NCBI GenBank assembly: GCA_028023455.1
Contig: JAQFVV010000023.1
Location: forward strand, 1,603,501-1,667,500
Direction: 5' to 3'
DNA: 64,000 bases
Source of the DNA: Epiperipatus broadwayi
Lineage: Eukaryota; Onychophora; Udeonychophora; Euonychophora; Peripatidae
This document shows, piece by piece, positions 36,785-48,600 of this stretch. Numbering within the stretch: position 1 is the first letter of the stretch; every line of letters begins with the position of its first letter. Made by a program: the position numbers and the translations under genes. Under the pieces are notes generated by a model. That model saw nothing but the letters and a program-made list of their open reading frames with translations, was not told the DNA's origin and made no database searches.

Positions 36785-36940
36785 CACAACTCTCCATACA
36801 TTACGGCACTCAGTGCAAGCCAGAGTAATCAATGGATGCTAGAAGGTTTGTGCATAATAAAGTCCATATCTAGTGCCTACTCATCCAATATCCCCAGCAT
36901 CCATTGATTTCTCTGGCTTGCACTGAGTGGTCCTGATGTT
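36785..36940. mobile_element. Foldback element, copy 3 of the 5748 family
   Basis: Arms 36807-36840 (CACTCAGTGCAAGCCAGAGT...) and 36896-36929 (inverted) surround a 55-bp loop with AGAAGGTTTGTGCATAATAA and CTAGTGCCTACTCATCCAAT. The loop matches 5815-5865 of copy 1. The left border ACAACTCTCCATACATTACG resembles the copy-1 terminus; the right terminus is missing or shortened. Confidence 0.7.
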
Positions 36941-37758
36941 TGAAGTGTTTTGCCTAGTGAGTGGATGAGAAAAGAAAGTTGGAATGCAGAGTGGTAGATT
37001 TAATTGGATTTTGAAAGATCAAGAAAAATATTGCTATTGTTTGGAAAGTGATTCAATACACTATTTTAAATATAAAAGGAAAAAATATTTTTTTGTGTGT
37101 GTGTGTGTGTTTATTGCAAAGATGTTTTAAAACTAAGTCATACATAAGATTAGTTTGTTTTTAGTCGGTTTGCTTTTAAATAATTTTTCAATGTAAGAAA
37201 GAGAGTGATTTATTTGAGAAAGAGGGTAATGTTTGAGGTGTAAGATTAGCAGAGCACGTATTTATCGATTTCATTTAAAAAAAAGTTTTTTTTCCTTTTG
37301 TATAAAGAGTTTTAAAAAGTAGCAGAAAAATCATTAATTTAAATATAGAATAAGGGAATTGAAAAATAAGGAAATATGAATTGGATTTGTATCCCACAAT
37401 ACGAAAATTAGGTGTGCTTTGATAGAATATACTGTATGTGATAAAGTTTTCCATTGGAAATATTTAAATAAGACTAGGAATGATGTAAAAAAGTGTATGG
37501 TTGTGTAGATAATGTATAAATGTGATAATACAGATGAAAAATATATCTAAGTGTAGATAGTTTAAAGAAAAAGTCAGGAGAAATGGATGAAAATGTAGTT
37601 AAGGAAGATAGAATAGAATATATATTTAGCGGAGTGACAGAAGATAGGGATAATAAAATAAGTAGGACAATGGAGATAGGCAAAGAATAAGTAAGATAGT
37701 AGAAGGGGTAAAGGATGTAGAAGTAAAATTAAAAGCATTAGAGATCAAATGTGAGCAG

Positions 37759-38355
37759 ATGAAGGAATTAATGAATGGAAACAATAAGGAAGAAGTAGAT
37801 CAGGAAATCCAGAAAGTAGAAGAGAATATTACAGTTAAAGTAGGGAAAGTAATCTGTGAAACAGTCTTAATACAGGACTCACTAATTAGAGAATGTGGAC
37901 ATGTAATTGTAAGGAAAAATAGAAATAGATATGTAAGAGTATGTTTGCCTGGAGCTAAAATGAAGGATGTTACAGATAATGTAAAAAAGCAAGAGAGTAG
38001 AGATGTTTATGTTATGGTAAGGACAAATAATTTATCAGAGCCATCAGAGAGAATAATGGATGAGTACAAAGAACTGATTATTGGTTTGAATACAGTTAAA
38101 GTAAGAGTAGGAGTAATTGGGTTACTATCAAGATTTGACAATAGGTATATGTTAGATAGAGTATGTTCTATATGTGAGAGATTGAAAAAATTATACGAGA
38201 AAAATAATGTTATGTTTGTGGATATGTGGAATTTTTTTATTAGTAAGAGGGAGTTATATAGTAAAGATGGATTGCACTTAGCAAAACAAGGAAGTGAAGT
38301 ATTGGGGGGGGGGGGTTTGATTTATGAAAAATATTATAGTTTGGAAAATGTATAA
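37759..38355 (+). CDS. LINE ORF1: SGNH/GDSL hydrolase-like protein
   Basis: A 198-codon open frame, the longest in the window. The same frame is open upstream to about 37664 (ISKIVEGVKDVEVKLKALEI, coiled-coil-like), so the true start may be further 5' behind a frameshift. Residues 36-45 (VLIQDSLIRE) match SGNH block I, with Ser41 kept but the G of GDS changed to Q. VYVMVRTNNLSEPSERI matches block III (GTND changed to RTNN). YSKDGLHLAKQGSEVLG matches block V, with Asp170 and His173 intact. Such domains occur in ORF1 of CR1-group LINEs, where they may act on lipids or other esters. A G-homopolymer at 38305-38316 adds glycines near the C-terminus. Catalysis is doubtful given the block I and III changes. 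Confidence 0.75.
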   Translation: MKELMNGNNKEEVDQEIQKVEENITVKVGKVICETVLIQDSLIRECGHVIVRKNRNRYVRVCLPGAKMKDVTDNVKKQESRDVYVMVRTNNLSEPSERIMDEYKELIIGLNTVKVRVGVIGLLSRFDNRYMLDRVCSICERLKKLYEKNNVMFVDMWNFFISKRELYSKDGLHLAKQGSEVLGGGGLIYEKYYSLENV

Positions 38356-38603
38356 GGTGGGGGGTAGTTACATTACAGTATTATCAAAAAGAAAGATACG
38401 AATGGTTGATGTGGTTTTATGCTATCATTGATTTTTTTGTATCTACACTAAGGTGTAAATAAAGTTTTAATTTTGAAAGTAAGAATGGAATATGTAAGAA
38501 ACAAAAGGTAGCTGATTTAGATATAAATGTAGATGTGGAGAGGGAATAGGTCTGTAAAACTAATGATAAGCAAGCTAATTACAAATGTAATAGAAAAGAA
38601 AGA

Positions 38604-39350
38604 TTGAAAACAATTTATAAAACAGTAATAAGAAAGGAAGAAATTGTTAAAATTGAATATTTGAACTTGCAAAGTACTAGAAGACCAGAAAAGTGTCTGG
38701 AAGTAAACAAAGCAGTTAAAAATGAAGAGCTTGAGATATTAACTGTGGTGGAAACATATCTAAGAGAAGACAAAGAACCTATATTGGAAGACTTTGCCTG
38801 GCATGGTATGAATAGGAGGGTGTAGAGTTATGTCAAAAAATATTTAAATACCATAAAGTGTCAAGAACATTTGTGGTTTGAGATAATAGGATAACAAGAA
38901 TGAATGGTGGCTATAGTTTATGTGGATACTGGAGATAGTCAAACTATAATGTAGTGGAACAGTAGCATATATGAATGCCTAGTTAAGAGTATACAGAGTT
39001 TCAAAAAAAGGGACAAAAATAATGGTTATAGGGGATATGAAGAGGCATATTGAAAAAATTTATGACATGGATAACAAGAATGGACAGTTTTTGAAAATTT
39101 TTTGTCAAAGAGTGAATTTGAGTTTTGGAAATTTATCAAATTATGAGGAAGCAATACACATAGTCTAAAAATAATATATTTTACACAATAGATTATGTGT
39201 TAGTAGAGAGGGAATGAATAAAGTATTGAAAAATAAAGTGTTTGATAATGAAAAGAGAGTATGTAATAGTGATCATAATTGCTTTATAATAGAAATGGTT
39301 AGTAATGTGATGGAAAATAGTAATAAAAGTAGAAAGAATAGTGAAAGATG
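38604..39350 (+). pseudogene. LINE ORF2 AP endonuclease, broken
   Basis: The open part (38604-38825) reads VKIEYLNLQSTRRPEKCLEV, then ILTVVETYL, then FAWHGMNRR. This is the APE-type N-terminus, with the Asn of NLQS and the catalytic Glu of ET both present. After frameshifts, KIMVIGDMKRHIEKIYD (the GD.NAH block, with the Asn replaced by Lys), IDYVLVERE and SDHNCFIIE (the terminal SDH block) are recognisable to about 39300. The enzyme would nick target DNA for target-primed reverse transcription. Loss of the GDxN Asn and several stops indicate inactivation. Confidence 0.8.
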
Positions 39351-40347
39351 TTGATTGAGAATGAATGATAATAATAAGTTTAGAAGAATATAAAATAAAA
39401 GTAAAAAAAATCATGGGAGTGTTTGTTAGGGATGAATATAAGGTCTGGTATGATGTAGTAAAACAAGTAGCAAATAGGGTTTTAGATGAGAATATTCAGA
39501 AGAATAAAAGTAATAAAAATGAGAATTAGTAAAAGTGTAAAAGAGAGGGAAAAACATGCAGAGAATATAAATGTGCTATTAACAGCAAAGAAAGTGGAAA
39601 AGATGTTAATATTAAATGGGAAAACTATTTTTTAAAAAAACGAAGTTGGCTAAAATGGATAATTATAGAGAAGAAAATGAAATTAAATAGTAAATTATTG
39701 AAGGATATTAATAAAAGTGGAAGAGATGGAGTAAAAAAATTTGGAAATATATTAAAAGAAGGAATGTAGGAGAGAGAGAAATAGTATAACTAAATGATGA
39801 AGAAAAAGAGTGTAGCTTTAGAGCAGAATTAGAGACAATATTAAATAAGTATGTAGTGAATATAGAAAAGATGTTAGAAGTGAAGGACAGGGTGATAACA
39901 AACATTAAAGCACATAGTAATGGAAATATTAGTTTTACAGAAAATGAATTTGAATGAGGCAGGGAAGAAATTGAAAAGTGGAAAGGCAAGACATTTAGGT
40001 GCATGGACAGCAGAGATGGTGATGAATTTGGGAAATAGGGCAAAATTTAATTTTATTATGTTTTAATAAGATGGCACAGAAGAGAGAATTAGGAAATATA
40101 GAATCAGAGTTAAAAGTGGGGTGAGACTAAGACAAGAATGCCCTATGTCATCTATTTTGTTATATTTGAGAGAAATGGAGAGAGCAATAGAAAAACTATG
40201 AAGAGAGTAGAGTTACCATTAATAGATGGCAAGAAAGTGTGTATTTTATCAGATCTTTTATTTGCTGATGATATTTTTCTCTTCACAGAAAGTAGGGAAG
40301 ATATAAAAGTTATACTGAAGATGTGTGGAAGGGTGGGTAAATGTTGA
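39351..40347 (+). pseudogene. LINE ORF2 linker and reverse transcriptase, broken
   Basis: 39351-40070 is lysine-rich, stop-interrupted text consistent with the EN-RT linker and early RT. From about 40100, RIRVKSGVRLRQECPMSSIL corresponds to the GVRQGCPLSP block (second GC changed to EC), and the open frame 40138-40347 gives LIDGKKVCILSDLLFADDIF with an intact FADD catalytic box. RT palm homology is clear; the frame closes at 40347. Confidence 0.75.
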
Positions 40348-41102
40348 GGAAAAAGAAGCAAAAGAATTTTTATTGGTGGATATAAAGTTAAATGTGGAGA
40401 ATAGTTATACTATTTGGGAATTTTAAATAATCAGAGAAAATGCTTGCATAAATAAAAGTAAAAAATGATAAGTGAAACAAAGAAAGAAAAGTGATTTATA
40501 AAGAAATTAACAATGTTTTCATATAATAAATTTGATGTAGCAAGAATTGTAGGGAAGAGATTGGCAGTAGCAGGGTAACTTATGGTAATGATGTGTTATG
40601 TGTTAGTAAAGGGGTGTTAGATTACATAGAAAAAGTACAAAGAGAAGTAGGAAGATATGCATTAGATGCATATATGTGAATGGTCAAGTTTTTATATGAA
40701 AGATGCAAAAAGCAAAATGTTTGGTAGATTGCAATTTATGGATAGTACAAAAATAGCCAAAATAGTATTTAATTGGGTTACAAGTAAAGGATAGGCAACA
40801 AGGTGGTGAGAAAGGTAAGTATGGTATGTCAAAGATTTGAATAAAGATTTTATGTTTCTATGCTTGTACAAAAGATAGGATGATTGTGTTAGGAAAATTG
40901 TTGAGTGTTATAGTGTCAAAGAATGGGATTGAAGAATAGATGTATTAATAAAAAATAGGGAGATGGAGAGCTAGTATGGAGAGTAAATAAAGTTTAAATA
41001 TATATAGAGAAGTAAACAGAATATTGGACGTGAATTAATTTATGATAACAGCAAGAAAAGTAGTTTACTGTTTAAGGCTCAACAACAAGGGAATATACAC
41101 AT

Positions 41103-41237
41103 AAATGGAGAGATGTGGGTGATTTAATCTGCAAGTTATGTAAGGAAGGCATGGAAAATATTAGACATCTATTAATTGAATGTAAATGCTTACAAGTAGA
41201 AATGGTACAAATAATGAAGTTATGGGAGAATAAATAA
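41103..41237 (+). pseudogene. LINE ORF2 C-terminal Cys/His motif
   Basis: Open 44-codon stretch reading KWRDVGDLICKLCKEGMENI then RHLLIECKCLQ: a CxxC...H...C arrangement common at LINE ORF2 C-termini, thought to bind nucleic acid. The same text occurs on the minus strand near 57480-57540 (LVCELCKEGIENIRHLLIEC), proving shared ancestry. Confidence 0.75.
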
Positions 41238-41500
41238 ACAAAGTGATTATACAGAAAATGAGTTCTTGGTTTTTATGCTGGATTTGGAAAAAGAAAAAAG
41301 GATCTAGATATAAAGCTCATAGAGTGGACAAAGATGATGTTGTGGAAATGGGTTGGAACAGGATAGAAAAGAATATGGGAGAAACTTAGGGTGGGGTTTA
41401 GAAAGGGACGGTAAAATGGCTAACAGGCTTCTATGAGCGTAGTGGCTGAGAGATTTTTGACTCCAATAAAGAAAAAGCTATAATGCATCACATCATATCA

Positions 41501-42833
41501 CCTCCGTGAATTATAAAATGATATATAAGAAAATAGTGCTTCTCACTTTCATGATTTGTATCAAATTCAATAGACTTTCAACAGTTTGCATTCTACCATT
41601 GCATTAAACTTTCAATTTATTGCAATGGTAGAATGGCAGACTGTTGAAAACTATTGGATTTTCCTAGACACTAATCTCAGCATTTGTTATAAGTCATAAG
41701 ATTGATTGTTGTTTCTAATGTTTTTATCTTCAGTACTTTTTCTAAATGCTATTATATTCCTAAAGCTATTATTGATTTTTCTAGGTAGACTAATCGCATA
41801 TATTTTCTAATAATTTACTTTTCAATAATTATATGCATGTGTTATTGCATGTCGTAAATAAGTGAAGTAGTTTATTAAAAAAGTTATTCATATTAAAGAA
41901 TTTAAATGTCATATAATGTATATATCTCGGTTTATGAGTGCTTTTTGATTTACTTTTTGGATTGTTTTGTTTTATTTTCAATTTAATGCTTAAACTTTTT
42001 TTATAGTAGCTAAATAAAAGCTTGTGTCAGAACTTTTATAATGATATCAACATTTTGATTAAACTAATAGAGAAATTCCTTCTATTTGATGAATTAATAA
42101 TACTTCATTAATAATATTTTATTCGTAATTTTTTTTTTCCAAAATTGCCTATTAATTTGAAAACATAAAATACTTCACACTCTTTGCTTTTTCCAAAACC
42201 TGCTTTATTATATTAATACCCCCTCCCCCCCATCATTAAGCACATTACATTATAATATTACGTATTGTATGCATAAGAAAGGGGGGAGGTTCAAATAATA
42301 AAGCAGTATTTGAAAATAAAAAAATATGTGGAATATTTTATATATAGCAATTCTTTCTAATAAGTTAATTATGAATTTTCATTTTTAACCAATTTCTGGT
42401 AACCTATAATTCGTAGATTTTTTAATCTAATACAGCATATGAATTGTTTTTTTTTTTTAAGTTTGGCTAGTTTCCTAATGTTAGAAACAAATTATAGCAA
42501 AAAACATTAATCTGTCGAGCAAATAAATTTTTAATATGCAAATATGGTGAACCAGGTCGTTTAATTATTTAATTGTTATTCACAATATGAGTGTCTATGT
42601 GTGTATATGTATATATACATTTCATTTTATGTAGCAGAAAAAAATATAACATCTTTTAAATATATTTTGTTTTATTCTTTTTTCTATAAATAACTAAATA
42701 TTCTTTTGTCAAATAGTAATGGCTGGCTAAAAGAAAAATTCTAAAACCTGTTACTAACTTGGCCAAAATTTAAACCTTTTTGCCTGCAAATTGTCTATTT
42801 AAAATCTATTTTATCTTTTTTCTATATGTAAAA
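41501..42833. other. AT-rich noncoding stretch with a small inverted repeat
   Basis: Around 41575-41650 CAATAGACTTTCAACAGTTT...CATTCTACCATTGCA faces an inverted TTGCAATGGTAGAATGGCAG...CTGTTGAAAA, a short foldback. Otherwise nothing recognised. Confidence 0.5.
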
Positions 42834-42987
42834 TTATAAAAAATTATCTATCAATAAAAGAATTCATGGCATAGAGATTAGAATATCTGCCTAATTGAGT
42901 ATACTGGTTCCATCTTAATAACTCAATTAGGCAGATATTCTAATCTCTATGCCATGAATTCTTTTATTGATAGATAATTTTTTATAA
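42834..42987. repeat. Perfect 67-bp-arm hairpin with tRNA/SINE-like arm
   Basis: 42834-42900 and 42921-42987 are exact reverse complements, around a 20-bp loop. The plus-strand text GGCATAGAGATTAGAATATC...TGCCTAATTGAG, followed in the loop by GGTTCCATCTT, has the spacing of A box, anticodon arm and B box of a tRNA-derived SINE head. Confidence 0.9.
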
Positions 42988-43407
42988 GAATTAATATTGC
43001 TCTCTCTATATATATAAAGACTAAAATGCATTAAAGAATGGCAAATAAAGACCAGGCTGTTATTTGTTATTAATGATAATCAAATAGTATTCCTTGATCA
43101 CAGTCCTTCTTGCCTAGTAATCTTAACCTCCCTTTGAGCAAAAAACAACATAAATATTCATAAGAAAATTTTAAGAAAAAAGTATACATATAAATTAATC
43201 ACTACAATGTAATTTATAAATGCTAAAATTTTTGCACTCACAGTATTGAAGTCATCCATTTTAGATAAATACATTAATGATTAGTTATTAGTCAAGAGAT
43301 TATCATATCATTTTTAACTCAAATGTGTCAAAGATGGCAGTATAGGAAGTTTGCTATTTGTAGATCAAATTGTAATAATGCGATCTACATCATTTATTAA
43401 ATAAACA
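42988..43407. other. AT-rich noncoding stretch
   Basis: Nothing recognised. Confidence 0.5.
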
Positions 43408-43542
43408 ATGAAGACTTGTATAAACGAGTTTGTGACCTGGGCCAATCAAAGAATGCCTGTTCTTCACGGAATGCATCTTGGATGTCATTTATATTTTTCA
43501 GATGCCTTTATTCGTATATTTCAAGAATATATAATAGAATGA
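43408..43542 (+). CDS. Small unrecognised ORF with coding-like composition
   Basis: ATG 43408 to TGA 43540-43542, 44 codons. It includes INEFVTWANQRMPVLHGMHL and then CHLYFSDAFIRIFQEYI. The mix of Trp, Met, His and Cys codons contrasts with the Lys/Asn/Ile/Tyr-heavy chance frames around it. I do not recognise the family. It could be an exon fragment, a processed-pseudogene piece or part of an unknown transposon protein. No pyrimidine-rich splice acceptor is evident directly upstream. Confidence 0.3.
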   Translation: MKTCINEFVTWANQRMPVLHGMHLGCHLYFSDAFIRIFQEYIIE

Positions 43543-44556
43543 AAGTTTTAAATATAAATAAATTTAAGAAAAAAATTACTGACACGATTAAATTTTTTGA
43601 TAAAAAATACAGCAAAATCAACAAATTATATTTAAAACCTCATCTTAAAATTACAACAAATTACAATTAATTATAGTAAAAAATTTCAATGTGCTCTTTA
43701 AATTTTATTAATTTTACAGAAAAGGAAAATGTTTTAAAGAAGTAAAATGTAAATTGGAATCAGCAAAGATTTTTTTTACGCCTTTGCTTCAAATTTAAAT
43801 CATTTAAAATTTAAATGTAAATCTAAATAAAAGAGCAATTCTGTAGTCTTTTCTTGATGTTGCTTTGTCTTAATGAATATAAACGTGTATTTATGCAAAT
43901 TTTTTTGAAGTAATAGTGTTAAGAAATGTAAAAATTTATTATCCACTTTCACAAGTGGTTATCTATTGTTTAGTTTTTTAAATCTTATTAAATTACAATC
44001 CAATCAGTTTCTTTTAATAATAATAATAGTCAAAGATATTAATCATATTTGTCAATTCAAACTAATCTCTTTAATTGCATAATCTTAAATCACCACCTAG
44101 ATTCTTTGTTATATATTAGTCTCTATCGAATCTGAAATGAGTTTTTAAGTAGTGATTTAATTTATAAACAGAATATAATTTTTAAATATATAAATTATTG
44201 TCATTATATATATAGCCTTGAACGGAATGCAAGCATCATTAGTAAATTTTTCAAAACTTTAGCAATTTACAAAGCTCATTATTTTACAACGAAGCTAGAA
44301 ATTTGATTCTACAGTAATTTGTATTAAAAATCATAGAAGCTGAGGAAAACTAGTGGTGGCAATTATTGAATATTTATTTTATTTTTATTTTCAAAGAACT
44401 TATATATGAAATATTGATGGAATGTTTTTACACTAAAAGAATTTAAAATTTGTATCTATACCTTTTTCTTGATGCTTGCTATGTATGTATTCTTTTTAAA
44501 AAAATTTCTTTTTAGTGCAATTATCTGCACAAAAGCAGGTTTATCAACTCATCCTA
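43543..44556. other. AT-rich noncoding stretch
   Basis: Nothing recognised. Confidence 0.5.
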
Positions 44557-44790
44557 TATAATTTTTATAATTTTTTATCTCCCCACACCATCTCTCCACT
44601 TTATAACAGTCATAATATATCCCTTCATAAATCAGCATTTCTAAGGTCATGTTCAATCTTATTCTTTTACATTTTCTAATTCTTTAATAAATATTCTTTT
44701 GTCTAACTTTTATCAGTTTTGTATTTATGCTTCTACTAGTCCAGTTATTTTTCCCCACATTTCCTCTAGTTTCATATCTCAGAAGCCTCC
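44557..44790 (-). pseudogene. Unrecognised coding remnant
   Basis: On the minus strand MKLEEMWGKITGLVEA and, after a shift, NMTLEMLIYEGIYYDCYKVE then RWCGEIKNYKNY read as protein-like text with Trp and Cys and acidic/basic alternation. It has one internal stop. I cannot assign a family; a retroelement ORF1-type coiled-coil protein is one possibility. Confidence 0.3.
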
Positions 44791-44929
44791 AATTACTTTT
44801 CTATTAATATTTTAAATTTTGACTCACATATATATTGTAATGGAATAAATTTGATTGTAATTCACCACTTATAACAATTTAGGATAATCATATAGTATGA
44901 ACTCTAGGACTTTTTGCATACTTGGGGGA

Positions 44930-45238
44930 ATCATTAAACACTACTAAAAATATTAAATGGTAAATGTTTTTTTTTTTTTTTTTTGATAAAGACAAAAAAA
45001 AATGTTTGTTACATGTTCTTTATTTAATATATAGGGTATATGAGCACAGACTTTTATATGAGTCACAAAAAACTTTAAACAATTTAATGTTTTTCCCCCC
45101 TGTTTTGTATTTACAAAAGAAATAGCTAATGGAGGTCATATATATCTTCTTCTTTTTTTGGAAATGAAATTAATAATTATTTTTTATTGTTAACACAAAA
45201 AGAAAAAATGTACACACATGTACATAAAGTCTTACTAA
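44930..45238. other. AT-rich noncoding stretch
   Basis: Poly-T run at 44967-44985; otherwise nothing recognised. Confidence 0.5.
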
Positions 45239-45681
45239 CTACTCCATTGAAAAGATGGAATGAATATATAATAGAGGGATTTTTTCAGTTGAAAAAAAAT
45301 GGCAAGAAGCATTTATTAGTTTGTAGAACTTTTCATTTTTAGGCATCCCACTGCTTTCAGATCTGTTAAATTTTGTTAGTTTTTCAAATTGAACTTCTTT
45401 GGGGATGATCACCATTATTTTTCTTTTGTTAGATCTGCTAGATTTTGTTAGTCTGTACAATGTTTCTTTTGAGGGTTTAACAACATTTTTTGTTAGATTA
45501 TGCATTTGCTACATTTTTTTGCATGCTTATATAGGGAATGAATATAATATATTGTAGCCCTTGGATTTGTCCAAGACTCCAGTTTTGGAGTTAAATATGC
45601 AAAATAGGGTTCAATAAAAATTTTCCTCATAATGTATGTATTTTTTTCCTTTAATAAGAATAAGATTTTAGCAATGTCCAA
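45239..45681 (-). pseudogene. Two adjacent unrecognised minus-strand ORFs
   Basis: Frame 45493-45681 (62 codons; AKILFLLKEKNTYIMRKIFI, LTPKLESWTNPRATI) is followed, overlapping by 13 bp in another frame, by 45239-45505 (88 codons). The second contains an internal repeat (ETLYRLTKSSRSNKRKIMVI and FEKLTKFNRSESSGM share an L..LTK..RS pattern). No known domain. Same strand as the remnant at 44557, so they may belong to one decayed element. Chance frames cannot be excluded. Confidence 0.25.
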
Positions 45682-48600
45682 GTTTTAACCCATATCAATA
45701 AGGGATTGCATATGTTTGACTAGTAAGCAATCTAAAAATTTATTGTTAATGTGTTTATAACCAGAGGATTATTTTATTTTAATTTATGGGTTAAGTTAAT
45801 ATTAAGAATATATTAGAAAAGCAGGACTTACACATTTGTTGATAGGTTAACTGAGAAGAGAGAGATGTGTGACTCTTAAAAACTACATTAAATAGTGATG
45901 ATGAATAGACATTATTTTAGATTAATGAGTTATAAAGAAATAGTTCATGAAAGTAAGTGAAAAAATAATAATAATATAGTTATAATAATTAAGGATTATA
46001 ATTAAGGATTAAAGTATTAAAGGTTAATTAAAAAATTATATACCTGCGATGTGTGTGTGTATATAATCTAATTGTGGATTTTAATTATAAAATTCACAAT
46101 GAATAATCATTCCTTGCATGTTGTAAAGCAATTTTTAAATAAGAAATTAAATCATTTTAATAAGTTTAATATTAGCAGCCAAATTTAATTCAAAGTCTGA
46201 GTTTGAAACAGCTGCAATATATATTTTGTTTCATTATTAAATGGAAAAAGAAAAAAAAGAAAAGTGGAAATCAGGAACCTGGAAGGACACCTGCTAAAGG
46301 ACTTACATAAGTATAATTTTTTTTTATTCACTCTTTATGTGTGTAGGACATTTAATATATATAAAAAAAATGTGTGTAGGACACTTAATATAAAAAAAAA
46401 AATGAATTTCTTTCTTTGTAGTATATCATGTATATCATCTATTTTAAAATTAATTCATGTGATAATTACCAGTGTATTATTTTGGGGGTAGAGATTGATT
46501 TCAGATGATTTTATATATGTTTATTTAAATGCTTTTGCTATTATTGTCATTTTGGGGGTAAGTGAAATTTATATCATGTTGTTCTGATATGCCTTATTTA
46601 AAATGCTTTACAAACAATTTAAAAAAAACACTTAGAGATATTATTATTAGCATCAGAAGTTATTGTCAAATGTTTAGACTTATAAATGAATTGCTTGTCT
46701 ATTGAGTTGCATCATCATCATTTTTTTATAAAAGTGCATGGAAATAGTTTTGATAATTTTATGCGCATTTCTTATTGTTTATTATTATTGTTATCATATA
46801 TTTAAGGCCAGAAACAAGCTGATTTATGCTTGAAAAATTTATGGGCTCATATTCCAGTGCACTCGTCACAAGAATAGTAAAGAGATGAAAGTTTTACTTG
46901 TATAATTTGATGTTTCGACCTGTATGTGTGTGGATAGACAAAGATCTCCACAAAGCCAGTGAAGTCTAGTTCACTAAGATATGTATGCTATATTCATAAA
47001 GTATTTGAACCCAGTGGAAGAGTTTTCCCACTTGATTATTCTCTACACCATAAGGTTTCTTATTTTGATGGCCAGAGGTATTTGGTATACCTATGTTTTT
47101 ATATGACTAGCGATAAAAATCCTAGCATATCTCAACCTTAGTGAAAACGTTCTCTCTTATTCGGGTCACTGCCTGCCTCATATTAATATTTGATATTCCT
47201 TACATGTGTATGAGAGGATAGCCATGATAAGCATTATTATAAGTATTGGATACCAGGTCGCAAACTCAATTTAATGTCAGAATGAATGCAGATAATGTAT
47301 GTGCGATTGGTGTATTTGAATATTGTTTTTTGTAGATTTGATTTAGCATTCGAGCCAAAATTAATTAGGTTAATAACTGCTAAGGGTTAAATAAAACTTA
47401 TAAATTTATTTAATAAATACTTACATGGCCAGCTGAGAACTTCGCTGGAAAGGTAATATTTTTAAAATATTATTATATTATAAGAACATGAACATAGAGT
47501 GGGCGCACTATGATGGTGGTTGATCTTAATGCCAATTTATTTGCAATGACTTAGTCACACTATTTTAAGATATCTCTGTTGTGAAGATTAGGGCAAAAGA
47601 ATATTTAATCAGGATGACAGGATAAGATCAAGAAATTTGCGAGAGAATATCAACTTTAGATTTGTTAACTAAAATTATTAAATTTAATTAGGGGAGAAAT
47701 CGATTATGTATTTTCTAAAATATATCAGTAATAAAAGAGAAAGCATTGAACACAACAGAAATTGGTATCCACTATATTTAAGATAAAATGAAAGTGTAAA
47801 TATGGTGTATATGTTTTTGTATTGAATTATAGTTTGTTAAATAAAATTTATTATTTGTTTTAAATAAAATTTGTGTGTGTCTCCATGTTTTTGTGGGTTA
47901 TTATTATCTAGATATTTCCAATCCAATCATACATCATTATATTATTATTAATATTTGAATTATCATGTACTACGTAACTAATATTTAGTAAAATTATTTA
48001 AAAGATTAATTTCAAATACTTAAAATTACCAAATAATTTAATATTGTTGAAGTATAAACTGTAAATAGAAATAGTATTGAGTGATAGCGAGTGCATAGGG
48101 TGGGCATAAAATCCTTTCCCCATCCATTGTATTCAAACCCCTCTCTAGACACATTTTGTTTTTATATAATTTTGTTATAATTGCGACTATGTTTTATGAT
48201 GTGTTTATAAAGATTTAATAAGCTTAAAATATTCCAACTTTAATGGAAGTTGATATTAAACTGCATTAAAAACAACCGAGATCACCTTGGAGGCGATCAT
48301 GAGAGGAGTGTTTATCACCAATAATCTGTCGCAGCTTATTCGATTTTCACACCTAATTATTCAAAAAAAAACCTGAGAAGAGATTGTAATGAGAGAAAGG
48401 AGCTAGCAAAAATGTAAAATTTAATGATAAAATAAATAATAGTGTAATAGACATATGGATATGAAGTTGATGGAGGAGTGGATCAGGAAGGTAGAGATGA
48501 ATATAAAACTTTATAGATAGAATAAAATTTAATTGTAGCTTTAATCATAGTGAATGGCGAATGCACTGAGAATAACCTGGAATTCTTAAAGATATTAATA

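Larger units (their letters stand above)
36950..41500 (+). mobile_element. Nearly full-length non-LTR retrotransposon with SGNH-type ORF1
   Basis: The plus strand carries, in order, an SGNH-hydrolase-like ORF1, an AP endonuclease, an RT and a C-terminal Cys/His motif. The 3' end (about 41450-41500: GTAGTGGCTGAGAGATTTTT, then a CACATCATATCAC tail) recurs in inverted orientation at 57166 with the same Cys/His coding text, which confirms the 3' boundary. The 5' limit is only estimated. ORF2 has several frameshifts. Architecture (SGNH/esterase ORF1 plus APE-RT ORF2) is known from CR1-group LINEs; exact clade not assigned. Confidence 0.85.

Noticed and set aside
39708-40043. 111-codon minus-strand frame over the LINE
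   Set aside because: Antisense shadow of the broken LINE ORF2, as are minus frames at 37474, 39193 and 40152.
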